Both the position numbers and the translations under genes were made by a program. Of a stretch of 8,584 bases of DNA, positions 1 to 5,840 are shown one piece after another. The notes beneath the pieces are model-generated. The model was not told where the DNA came from and made no database searches. It saw only the letters and a list, made by a program, of their open reading frames with translations. The stretch's first letter is position 1, and the number at the start of each line of letters is the position of its first letter. The DNA lies in the NCBI GenBank assembly GCA_016765515.1, contig JAESPT010000348.1:1-8584 (forward strand). Reading direction: 5' to 3'. The DNA is from Sneathiella sp. (GTDB lineage Bacteria > Pseudomonadota > Alphaproteobacteria > Sneathiellales > Sneathiellaceae).

Positions 1-61
1 CTATCAGAACGAAATTAACGTCCCTGAATATGAGTCCTGCAACCAACGTTTCTGGAAATGA
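1..61 (+). CDS. 3' end of an upstream gene (partial, unidentified)
   Basis: The second frame is open from the window edge to a TGA at 59-61 and ends in the residues CNQRFWK. It stops 6 bp before the next ATG, and its stop overlaps the GAGGA ribosome binding site of the hydratase gene, as expected inside an operon. The third frame is also open and ends at 69-71, overlapping the next ATG as ATGA, so the frame choice is not certain. I prefer the second frame because its codons look more ordinary. Twenty residues are too few to name a family. Confidence 0.4.
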   Translation, partial: YQNEINVPEYESCNQRFWK

Positions 62-67
62 GGAATT

Positions 68-850
68 ATGACAAATTTTAAAACACTTCGTTATGAGGTC
101 GCAGATCATATCGCTGAAATTACACTTGACCGCCCCCCTCTAAATCTTATCGATTATGACCTGACATACGAATTTTTGGAGGCTTTGGATCTGGCAGAGC
201 AGGACACAAATGTCAGAGTGATAATTTTGTCGGGCAAAGGCAAAGGATTATCTGGAGGCGTTGATCTGAAATTTCTGGAATCCTTTGGTCCGACCGAGAT
301 GAAAGAATTCTTGAGCCTTTTCTATATCAAGACCGTTGAAGCCATGCGTGCCCTTTCCAAACCAATTATCGCATCCGTCCACGGATATGCCAGAGAGGGC
401 GCCTGCACGCTGGCGTTCGCCTGTGATATGATTATTGCTTCAGATGATGCTGATTTCGGTTATCCCGGCGTTCCAAATCTGGCGGCCCCTCCCGGTATGC
501 ATGTTTGGCATTTACAGAAACTCATTGGCCGGATGAAAGCGGCTGAGCTGATCTTTACCGGCGAGCCTATAAAAGCCGACGAAGCGGACAGATTGGGCCT
601 TATTACAAAAATGGTGAAACGCGAAGACTTGTCCGCAGAGACTCGTAAATTGGCAAAAAAAATCGCTCGGATGTCTCCCCTCGCGCTCAAAATATCTCGA
701 GAGCTGATGTACCGGGTTGAAAGCATGGACTTTAAACAGGTCCCCCCCACAGCCCTCGATGCCATGGCCGTTGCCTTCGGATCAGAGGATAGTAAAGAGG
801 CACGAAAAGCATTTAATGAAAAACGGCCGCCGAAATGGACAGGTCGATAA
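68..850 (+). CDS. Enoyl-CoA hydratase/isomerase (crotonase) superfamily protein, atypical active site
   Basis: This 260-residue cytoplasmic protein has the length and layout of the crotonase family, whose members bind an acyl-CoA and stabilise an enolate in an oxyanion hole. Visible family marks are LDRPPLN (20-26), the first oxyanion-hole region GLSGGVDLK (60-68), the second around HGYAREGACTLAFACD (105-120), DFGYPGV (129-135) and FTGEPIKADEA (163-173). Aligned with rat mitochondrial enoyl-CoA hydratase, the two catalytic glutamates (Glu144 and Glu164) fall on Thr114 and Gly134, so ordinary hydration of enoyl-CoA is unlikely. It could be a crotonase-fold isomerase, hydrolase, lyase or decarboxylase; the substrate cannot be read. 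The ATG at 68 follows GAGGA at 60-64. The close upstream reading frame suggests an operon extending to the left of the window. Confidence 0.85.
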   Translation: MTNFKTLRYEVADHIAEITLDRPPLNLIDYDLTYEFLEALDLAEQDTNVRVIILSGKGKGLSGGVDLKFLESFGPTEMKEFLSLFYIKTVEAMRALSKPIIASVHGYAREGACTLAFACDMIIASDDADFGYPGVPNLAAPPGMHVWHLQKLIGRMKAAELIFTGEPIKADEADRLGLITKMVKREDLSAETRKLAKKIARMSPLALKISRELMYRVESMDFKQVPPTALDAMAVAFGSEDSKEARKAFNEKRPPKWTGR

Positions 851-897
851 ATATTACACCCTCTCTTAGGCCTGCTCTTTTGACTTTGAGCTTTATG

Positions 898-928
898 CAT
901 AATTGGGTAATAAAACATAATGGGTAAT
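898..928 (+). repeat. Near-perfect direct repeat in the leader of the GNAT-like gene
   Basis: CATAATTGGGTAAT (898-911) and CATAATGGGTAAT (916-928) differ by a single T and are separated by AAAA, giving a period of about 18 bp. The pair lies 18 to 48 bp upstream of the ATG at 946. It could be a regulator binding site that overlaps the promoter, since CATAAT at 916-921 resembles a -10 box. It could also be a chance local duplication. I found no convincing -35 box at the right distance. Confidence 0.5.
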
Positions 929-945
929 CAAGCGGAGAGCGTTAA

Positions 946-1491
946 ATGAATGAAAAAATAAAAGGCCTGAGAACTATCGCTCTTCGGCCTATTGATTGCT
1001 CTCCCAACCACATAAAGCAGTTCATAAACATTATACTCGACGGTGGTGAGGTTCCCATTGAAAATCTCAAGCGCGGAATACCAACCGCTGAAATGCTGTT
1101 TTTTACCGGAACACCGGGGAAATTAATGGGTGTAAGTGCTGTCCGTTATCCTAACGCAAAATACAGTAAACATCTTTTCGAACATGCTGGTGTTCCACAA
1201 ATGTATAATCCATTGAGTGTAGAAGTTTGCTGGCTCTGTGTTCTTCCTGAATATCGGGGTAAAGGCGTCTGGGGCAATAACCGAAAAGTCCGATTGGACT
1301 ATCTTGGTAACCGCCCCTACCATGCAATACACCGGGTTGAAAACGAAGAAGTAGGTGAGCCGATCAAAAGCTTGAATTATAATCAGGCCGGATCCGATTT
1401 TCACAGCGACCTAAGTGACGACAAGTTGCGTTTAATCGTTCACAATCATGATCCTGTTTTGGATAAATCCAAGCGTCTGCAATATCTATAA
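946..1491 (+). CDS. GNAT-fold acetyltransferase-like protein
   Basis: This is a 181-residue soluble protein. The segment VCWLCVLPEYRGKGVWGNN (94-112) resembles GNAT motif A: a beta strand followed by the acetyl-CoA pyrophosphate loop, usually R/Q-x-x-G-x-G/A. Here the loop is R104-G-K-G107-V-W109, with Trp where Gly or Ala is usual. The stretch from HAIHRVENEEVGEPIKSLNYNQAG (126-149) fits the region after motif A. No signal peptide or membrane helix is visible. The start is supported by GGAG at 934-937, eight bases before the ATG. It is separated from the hydratase gene by about 95 bp and converges with the phnA-like gene. The substrate is unknown; it could be a degenerate GNAT-like protein rather than an active enzyme. 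Confidence 0.6.
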   Translation: MNEKIKGLRTIALRPIDCSPNHIKQFINIILDGGEVPIENLKRGIPTAEMLFFTGTPGKLMGVSAVRYPNAKYSKHLFEHAGVPQMYNPLSVEVCWLCVLPEYRGKGVWGNNRKVRLDYLGNRPYHAIHRVENEEVGEPIKSLNYNQAGSDFHSDLSDDKLRLIVHNHDPVLDKSKRLQYL

Positions 1492-1512
1492 TTTGATTTC
1501 TCAATTCGGCCG

Positions 1513-2094
1513 TTAATTGGACTTCTTGACGAATTTCGTCAAAATAACAATCTGCTGACCGCTAACGCGCCCTTCGATTTGATCCGGGTTATCCAGCACC
1601 AGCGATATCCCGCGGACAGCTGTCCCCCGCTTTGCTGTAAAACCAGCGCCTTTGACATTTAGATCCTTAATGAGAACCACCGTATCTCCGGCATCCAGTG
1701 TCGCCCCATTACTGTCCACATGGACGAGTGTTAGCGCGTCCTCACTCTCTGCTTTACCAGCCTGCGCCCAAGCGAGCGTGTCATCCGCCAGATACAGCAT
1801 ATCCAAAAGATCCCTTGCCCAGCTTTCATCATTCAACTGATTTAGCATCCGCCAGGCAACCACTTGCACAGCAGGGATTTGGCTCCACATACTCTCGTTC
1901 AGGCATCGCCAATGATGAACGTCAACTGTATCCGGTTTTTCCAGCTGATCCTTGCAAATATTACAGACAAGAACGCAATCATCTACGCTGCCATTCGACG
2001 TTGGCGGCACTTCGTAAGCTGTCAGGCTTTCTGTCGCGCCACATAACTCACATTTGTTTTCGCTTCGCTCAAGAAGCGCTGCTTCAGTACTCAT
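1513..2094 (-). CDS. yjdM: PhnA/YjdM family zinc-ribbon protein (long form)
   Basis: The 193-residue protein has an N-terminal zinc ribbon with C15-x2-C18 and C44-x2-C47. It ends in the PhnA domain, where HVDSNGATLDAGDTVVLIKDL (125-145) and the terminal FVKKSN closely match the E. coli YjdM (PhnA) pattern as I recall it. E. coli YjdM is about 111 residues. This protein belongs to the longer type, with a helical insert at about 60-115 (WRMLNQLNDESWARDLLDML region) between ribbon and PhnA domain. Despite the old name 'alkylphosphonate utilization', PhnA is not a phosphonate-cleaving enzyme and no other phn gene is present; the biochemical role is not established. The gene converges on the GNAT-like gene with 21 bp between stops and is transcribed away from the GST-like gene. 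No strong ribosome binding site precedes the ATG. Confidence 0.88.
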   Translation of the reverse strand: MSTEAALLERSENKCELCGATESLTAYEVPPTSNGSVDDCVLVCNICKDQLEKPDTVDVHHWRCLNESMWSQIPAVQVVAWRMLNQLNDESWARDLLDMLYLADDTLAWAQAGKAESEDALTLVHVDSNGATLDAGDTVVLIKDLNVKGAGFTAKRGTAVRGISLVLDNPDQIEGRVSGQQIVILTKFVKKSN

Positions 2095-2130
2095 TGCTAA
2101 ACCATAAACCGAATCTGGAAAGAGAAAATA

Positions 2131-2157
2131 TGTCAGAAATCAATTGATAATCTGACA
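2131..2157. promoter_or_regulatory. Nested palindrome between divergent phnA-like and GST-like genes (candidate operator)
   Basis: The outer arms are TGTCAGA (2131-2137) and TCTGACA (2151-2157), an exact inverted repeat. Between them lies a perfect inner palindrome ATCAATTGAT (2139-2148). The two dyads are offset by half a base. The site is 37 to 63 bp upstream of the phnA-like start codon, where a repressor or activator would act. It is not followed by a T run on either strand, so it does not look like a terminator. The regulator is unknown. Confidence 0.5.
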
Positions 2158-2243
2158 CTTGCCGGCGCACCATATCAGGCGAAAACTGTCACGACAACTG
2201 ACGAGACACGCCATGCCAATATCTGATGGACACGGCTAATTCC

Positions 2244-2272
2244 TTGACGCTACTCTGCAGAAAAACAAAACT
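2244..2272 (+). promoter_or_regulatory. Weak sigma-70-like promoter candidate for the GST-like gene
   Basis: TTGACG (2244-2249) matches five of six bases of a -35 box. It is followed after 17 bp by AAAACT (2267-2272), a poor -10 match. If used, transcription would start near 2280, downstream of the ATG at 2226 and just before the ATG pair at 2295/2298, in agreement with the start chosen for the gene. Confidence 0.2.
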
Positions 2273-2294
2273 AAGAAAAATAGAAAAAAATCCC

Positions 2295-2921
2295 ATGATG
2301 AAAATATTCGGTACGGCCTCAAGTAAGGCATTTCGCGCATTGTGGATGGCCGAGGAAGCTGGAATTCAATATGAACATATTGTTGTTCACCCTTCAGAAA
2401 GTCACCAACACGCGGGCCTTCTGAAAGTCAATCCCAGCGGCAAAATACCAGCCTTACTGGATGAAGGATTTGCTTTAACAGAGTCTCTGGCGCTCACAAC
2501 GTACATTGCCCGGGCGTATGCACCGGATTTTCTCCCAAGCACCCTTCAAGGAGAAGCCCTGCTTCTGCAGTGGACCCTTTTTGCTGCGACAGAAATTGAG
2601 CCTCCCCTTATCGCCTATCTTCACGCAAAAGGAATTCCCTTTGGTGAGGTTGATGAGGAGGAAGCCCGTTTGCAATTGGACAAATTACACCGATCTTTTG
2701 CCTATCTGAATCAATCCTTTTCTAGTCCCTACCTTCTGGGAGACAAGTTCACGGTTGCCGATCTAAATGTTGCTTCTATCCTGGTCTGGGCGAAAATCGG
2801 GCATGTGGATTTATTAAACTATCCCACCCTCAACACCTGGTTATCAAATTGTTTTGAGCGAGCCACTTATATACAATTGCAGGCTCGCTTCAAGGAGCAA
2901 AGGCAGAACCGAAAATCATAA
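2295..2921 (+). CDS. Glutathione S-transferase family protein
   Basis: This 208-residue protein has the usual two-domain GST layout. The N-terminal thioredoxin-like domain runs to about residue 76, with KIFGTASSKAFRALW (3-17), the cis-proline loop NPSGKIPAL (46-54) with Pro52, and the glutathione gamma-glutamyl contact pair E63-S64 in LTESLA. The helical C-terminal domain carries the N-capping box FTVAD (152-156) typical of GSTs. Ser9 or Ser10 could be the residue that activates glutathione, but the class is not clear. The frame extends upstream to an ATG at 2226. I chose 2295 because family members begin right at the first beta strand (MKIF), and the 23 extra residues are lysine-rich and unlike the fold. 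ATG at 2298 is equally possible. No strong ribosome binding site precedes any of them. Function is probably detoxification or stress related; a link to CO metabolism is not shown. Confidence 0.85.
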   Translation: MMKIFGTASSKAFRALWMAEEAGIQYEHIVVHPSESHQHAGLLKVNPSGKIPALLDEGFALTESLALTTYIARAYAPDFLPSTLQGEALLLQWTLFAATEIEPPLIAYLHAKGIPFGEVDEEEARLQLDKLHRSFAYLNQSFSSPYLLGDKFTVADLNVASILVWAKIGHVDLLNYPTLNTWLSNCFERATYIQLQARFKEQRQNRKS

Positions 2922-3094
2922 TAGACGGCGCTGATCCTTCTCCTTTGAATGCCTCTCTCGTTCGTTGAATTTGAGCCGTTCCAGATAATTCTAATAGGCG
3001 ACTAGATAAGTCAGGGCAATTTCGTCTAGAATGTATCTCCTACGACACGCTCACGATATTACTGCAGATCAGCATTTGTTGCGCGGGAGGGAAA

Positions 3095-4282
3095 ATGCCG
3101 TTTGAAATCGCTTATTCGCCTGTCTTACTCTTGGCGTCCATTGCGATTGCGATAACCGCATCTTTTACCGGGTTGCGGATGACATCCAACTTGCGCACAT
3201 TGGACGCTGCGCAACGGAAAAAACGGGTTGCACAAGGGGCCTTCGCCTTGGGAGGAGGTATCTGGTCCATGCATTTCGTTGGCATGCTCGCCGTCAACAT
3301 GCCCCTGACAATTGCCTATGCTCCTTTGCCAACACTGGGATCTGCCCTCATTGCCATTTTGGTGACAGGAACAGCAATGTTGTCCCTTCATTTCGGTGTG
3401 CGCAACAAAAAACGGATTGCCATTGCCGGTGTCATGACCGGAATTGGAATCGTCGCCATGCATTATCTCGGCATGAGCGCCATATCGGCAAATTGCATTG
3501 TTACCTATAATCCGCTCGGACTGATTATTGCCGCCGCAATTGGGATCGGCGCCTCCATCGCGGCTATGGAGCTGGCCTATGGACAACGGACACTGAAAGC
3601 CTCCATTGCCGGTGCTATCGTCCTCGGCATTGCCATTTCTGCCATGCACTACTCCGCCATGTATTTCCCGATTTTCAGTATCAACAGCGACATTATCGTG
3701 ACGCCCGTGCCGTTACTCAGTAAAGATACATTAGCCCTGATTGTCTCCTTATCGTCCTTCATAATATGCGGATTATTCCTGCTTTTCGCTATCCCCACAG
3801 GATTGGAAAAACCGGTGGAATTAAACACAACGGATGAGATACAAACGACAGCCTCAGCTGTTGGTGAAACCGAACACCCCGTGAGCAATTTGGCACATTC
3901 CTATGCGTTATCTCGAGCCCTCTCACAGCCCGCGGCATCCCCCGCAGAAGTCCGCATCCCCTATGATCGCAACAATACCATCCGATTTTTGACTCCGTCC
4001 TCCATTTTCATGGCACAGGCAAACGGGCATTACACAAAATTGCATAATGGCGAAGAAGAACTTTTCTGTCCGTGGCCAATTTCAAGGCTGGAGAAAAAGT
4101 TAAACCCAGACATGTTCATCCGCACTCACAGGAGCTTTATTGTTAATCATCAAAAGATTACCGGATTCAGACGCGACGGAGACAAAGCGTTTTGTGTCTT
4201 TGGCGACACGGGAAAACTGGAAGCCCCTGTCAGCCGAGGAAAAATTGCTGAACTTCGATCCCTCCTTAATCTAAACGGATAA
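3095..4282 (+). CDS. coxC: CoxC, MHYT sensor domain fused to LytTR DNA-binding domain
   Basis: The 395-residue membrane protein has about seven hydrophobic segments (roughly 7-29, 46-67, 80-100, 108-128, 140-160, 170-190, 213-235). Three carry the MHYT signature: MHFVGM (59-64), MHYLGM (122-127) and MHYSAM (184-189). The Met and His residues of this domain are proposed to bind a metal and sense a diatomic gas. A linker (about 236-284) leads to a C-terminal LytTR DNA-binding domain (about 285-392), recognisable from NGHYTKL (310-316) and FIRTHRSFIVN (341-351). MHYT-LytTR is the architecture of CoxC and CoxH of O. carboxidovorans, and the position directly before coxMSL identifies it as CoxC rather than CoxH. 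The ATG follows GGGAGGG at 3085-3091. The 173 bp before it hold no clear promoter or terminator. A role in CO-dependent control of coxMSL is inferred from architecture and position. Confidence 0.92.
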   Translation: MPFEIAYSPVLLLASIAIAITASFTGLRMTSNLRTLDAAQRKKRVAQGAFALGGGIWSMHFVGMLAVNMPLTIAYAPLPTLGSALIAILVTGTAMLSLHFGVRNKKRIAIAGVMTGIGIVAMHYLGMSAISANCIVTYNPLGLIIAAAIGIGASIAAMELAYGQRTLKASIAGAIVLGIAISAMHYSAMYFPIFSINSDIIVTPVPLLSKDTLALIVSLSSFIICGLFLLFAIPTGLEKPVELNTTDEIQTTASAVGETEHPVSNLAHSYALSRALSQPAASPAEVRIPYDRNNTIRFLTPSSIFMAQANGHYTKLHNGEEELFCPWPISRLEKKLNPDMFIRTHRSFIVNHQKITGFRRDGDKAFCVFGDTGKLEAPVSRGKIAELRSLLNLNG

Positions 4283-4300
4283 TCACAGCTTCCTATTCCT

Positions 4301-4340
4301 GTATTTCGCGCAGAATAAACGCATTTCGTGAAATAAAGGC
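4301..4340 (+). repeat. Two imperfect 20-bp direct repeats upstream of coxM
   Basis: GTATTTCGCG (4301-4310) and GCATTTCGTG (4321-4330) share eight of ten bases at a period of exactly 20 bp, about two helical turns; each is followed by an AATAAA stretch. The second copy contains the dyad ATTTC-GT-GAAAT (4323-4334). A related ATTTCGT occurs at 3019-3025, upstream of coxC. LytTR regulators bind paired direct repeats about two turns apart, so this is a possible CoxC site, but it does not clearly match the known LytTR consensus. Confidence 0.4.
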
Positions 4341-4353
4341 GTTCGTCACGCCT
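4337..4353. promoter_or_regulatory. Inverted repeat AGGCGT-TCGTC-ACGCCT
   Basis: Exact 6-bp arms (4337-4342 and 4348-4353) flank a 5-base loop, directly downstream of the 20-bp direct repeats. There is no T run after it, so it is a weak candidate for a coxC terminator. It may instead belong to the operator region of the coxMSL promoter. Confidence 0.35.
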
Positions 4354-4397
4354 CCCGCCTTAACCCCATCCCTGCATTGCGGCACTGTCTGCCAAAC

Positions 4398-4436
4398 GGC
4401 GACATAATCGCCCTTTGGGTCAAATAACAGACCCAA
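4398..4436 (+). promoter_or_regulatory. Probable coxMSL promoter/leader with two adjacent dyads
   Basis: GGCGA (4398-4402) and TCGCC (4408-4412) form a dyad around CATAA. CATAAT (4403-4408) within it matches five of six bases of a -10 box, but no good -35 box sits 16 to 18 bp upstream, as would fit an activator-dependent promoter. A transcript starting near 4415 would open with a second dyad: TTGGGTC (4415-4421), an 8-base loop, and GACCCAA (4430-4436), followed by the coxM ribosome binding site. Inferred from sequence alone. Confidence 0.35.
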
Positions 4437-4450
4437 CGACATTCATGCTA

Positions 4451-4458
4451 GGGAGGAG
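4451..4458 (+). promoter_or_regulatory. Strong ribosome binding site that fixes the coxM start
   Basis: GGGAGGAG lies four bases before the ATG at 4463. It rules out the upstream in-frame TTG at 4415, which has no ribosome binding site and lies inside a dyad. Confidence 0.8.
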
Positions 4459-4462
4459 CACA

Positions 4463-5326
4463 ATGATACCCGGGTCTTTTGACTACCATCGCCCGCAATC
4501 CGTTTCCGAAGCCACTGCTATGTTGGCTGATTTGGGTGAGGATGCCCTCATCGTCGCAGGCGGGCATAGCCTGATTCCGATGATGAAATTACGGATGGCA
4601 CTGCCGGAACACCTGATTGATATTCAGGATATTGCCGACATCAAATCTATCTCCATTTCAGGGCGCGATGTTGCTATTGGCGCCATGGTGACACAAGCGG
4701 ACTTGATTAACTCCGCCGAGTTACAGGCGATTTGTCCCATATTGCGAGAAACGTCTCTGCAAATTGCGGACCCACAAATTCGCAATTTAGGTACCATTGG
4801 CGGAAATGTTGCTAACGGGGATCCAGGGAATGATTTACCGGCACTCATGCAAACTCTTGATGCCAGTTATATCTTGGTCAGCAATTCGGGCACACGGGAA
4901 GTGAAAGCCCGCGATTTTTATGAAGCCGCATATTTCACTGAGCGCTCCGAGACTGAAATTCTCACCGCTATCCATTTTACAGCACCGCCTGCAGGACACG
5001 GTTTCTCCTATATGAAGCAAAAGCGAAAAATCGGCGATTATGCAACGGCAGCGGCGGCCGTGATTATTGCCCTGAAGGATGGCACTGTAGAAAGCGCTTC
5101 CATCGGCCTCACGAATGTCTCTGATACGCCGCTCTACGCGGAACAGGCATCCAGGTTACTTATCGGATCCAGATTGGACGATGCGACGATCAAATCCGCT
5201 GTCGAGGCCGCCAAAACCATCACAGATCCTGCTGAAGATGGTCGGGGACCCAAGGAGTTTCGCGTCCACCTGACAGGTGTCATGGTTGAACGCGCTATCC
5301 GCCAAGCAATAAAAACCGCAACTTGA
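4463..5326 (+). CDS. coxM: CoxM, FAD-binding medium subunit of aerobic CO dehydrogenase
   Basis: This 287-residue flavoprotein takes electrons from the iron-sulfur subunit and passes them from its FAD to the respiratory chain. O. carboxidovorans CoxM is 288 residues. The protein begins MIPGSFDYHRP as in that family. The two FAD-binding motifs are AGGHS (32-36) and TIGGN (111-115), at the same numbering as I recall for the O. carboxidovorans protein. The KRKIGDYATAAAA block (187-199) and LTNVSDTPL (216-224) fall in the C-terminal part conserved in the family. It is the first gene of the enzyme operon, 21 bp before coxS and 180 bp after coxC. Medium subunits of xanthine dehydrogenase-type enzymes look similar; the CoxL loop encoded downstream settles the assignment. 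Confidence 0.95.
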   Translation: MIPGSFDYHRPQSVSEATAMLADLGEDALIVAGGHSLIPMMKLRMALPEHLIDIQDIADIKSISISGRDVAIGAMVTQADLINSAELQAICPILRETSLQIADPQIRNLGTIGGNVANGDPGNDLPALMQTLDASYILVSNSGTREVKARDFYEAAYFTERSETEILTAIHFTAPPAGHGFSYMKQKRKIGDYATAAAAVIIALKDGTVESASIGLTNVSDTPLYAEQASRLLIGSRLDDATIKSAVEAAKTITDPAEDGRGPKEFRVHLTGVMVERAIRQAIKTAT

Positions 5327-5347
5327 ATTTCCTGTCGGAGAACAAAA

Positions 5348-5839
5348 ATGTCAAAAATGCATGTCAAAATGACAGTCAACGGCAAGGAAATTGAAGCCCT
5401 TGCTGAACCACGCACTCTATTAATCCATTTCCTTCGAGAAAACCAAAAACTGACCGGTCCCCATATCGGATGTGACACGGGCCATTGCGGCGCTTGTACT
5501 ATAGATCTGGATGGAAAATCTATTAAGTCCTGCATGACCTTTGTCGGCCAGGTCGCCGGAAAATCAGTAACGACCATCGAAGGCATTGCTAATCCGGACG
5601 GGACGCTCCATGCCTTGCAGGAAGCCTTTCGCGAACATCATGGCCTCCAATGCGGCTTCTGTACGCCCGGTATGATAACCCGTGCCCATAGTCTGCTGCA
5701 GGAAAACCCCGATCCAACAGACGAGGAAATCCGTTACGGCATTTCTGGAAATCTGTGTCGCTGCACTGGATACCAGAATATCGTTAAGGCCATCCGGGCC
5801 GCTGCACAAATGCTAAACGTACAGGAGGCTGCGGAATAA
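5348..5839 (+). CDS. coxS: CoxS, [2Fe-2S] small subunit of aerobic CO dehydrogenase
   Basis: The 163-residue iron-sulfur protein carries electrons from the Mo-Cu site to FAD. The N-terminal plant-ferredoxin-like domain binds the distal [2Fe-2S] cluster through C42, C47, C50 and C62. The C-terminal four-helix domain binds the proximal cluster through C102, C105, C137 and C139, in the family motifs QCGFCTPGM and [11 protein letters not shown]. All eight ligands are present. O. carboxidovorans CoxS has 166 residues, so this is full length. GGAG at 5337-5340 precedes the ATG by seven bases. The stop is one base before the coxL ATG, which suggests translational coupling. Confidence 0.95.
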   Translation: MSKMHVKMTVNGKEIEALAEPRTLLIHFLRENQKLTGPHIGCDTGHCGACTIDLDGKSIKSCMTFVGQVAGKSVTTIEGIANPDGTLHALQEAFREHHGLQCGFCTPGMITRAHSLLQENPDPTDEEIRYGISGNLCRCTGYQNIVKAIRAAAQMLNVQEAAE

Positions 5840-5840
5840 C

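Noticed and set aside
1526..1542. Inverted repeat TTGACGA-ATT-TCGTCAA as a terminator of the convergent gene pair
   Set aside because: It lies inside the last codons of the phnA-like gene and encodes the conserved TKFVKK end. No T run follows on either strand in the direction of transcription.
2226..2294. N-terminal extension of the GST-like protein from ATG 2226
   Set aside because: The 23 residues are Lys/Asn-rich and precede the first strand of the GST fold; no ribosome binding site is visible. Not fully excluded.
3125..3649. Long antisense open frame over coxC (174 residues), and others over coxL and the hydratase gene
   Set aside because: They lie opposite well-identified genes, have compositions such as runs of Asn/Gly/His, and show no known domain or ribosome binding site.
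4376..4400. Sigma-54 (-24/-12) promoter before coxM around GGCAC
   Set aside because: The spacing from GG to the next GC is 8 rather than 10 bases, and the TTGC element is missing.
4415..4462. An upstream in-frame TTG at 4415 as start of coxM
   Set aside because: It lies in a dyad, has no ribosome binding site and adds 16 residues absent from CoxM proteins. ATG 4463 has GGGAGGAG and the family N-terminus MIPGSFDYHRP.
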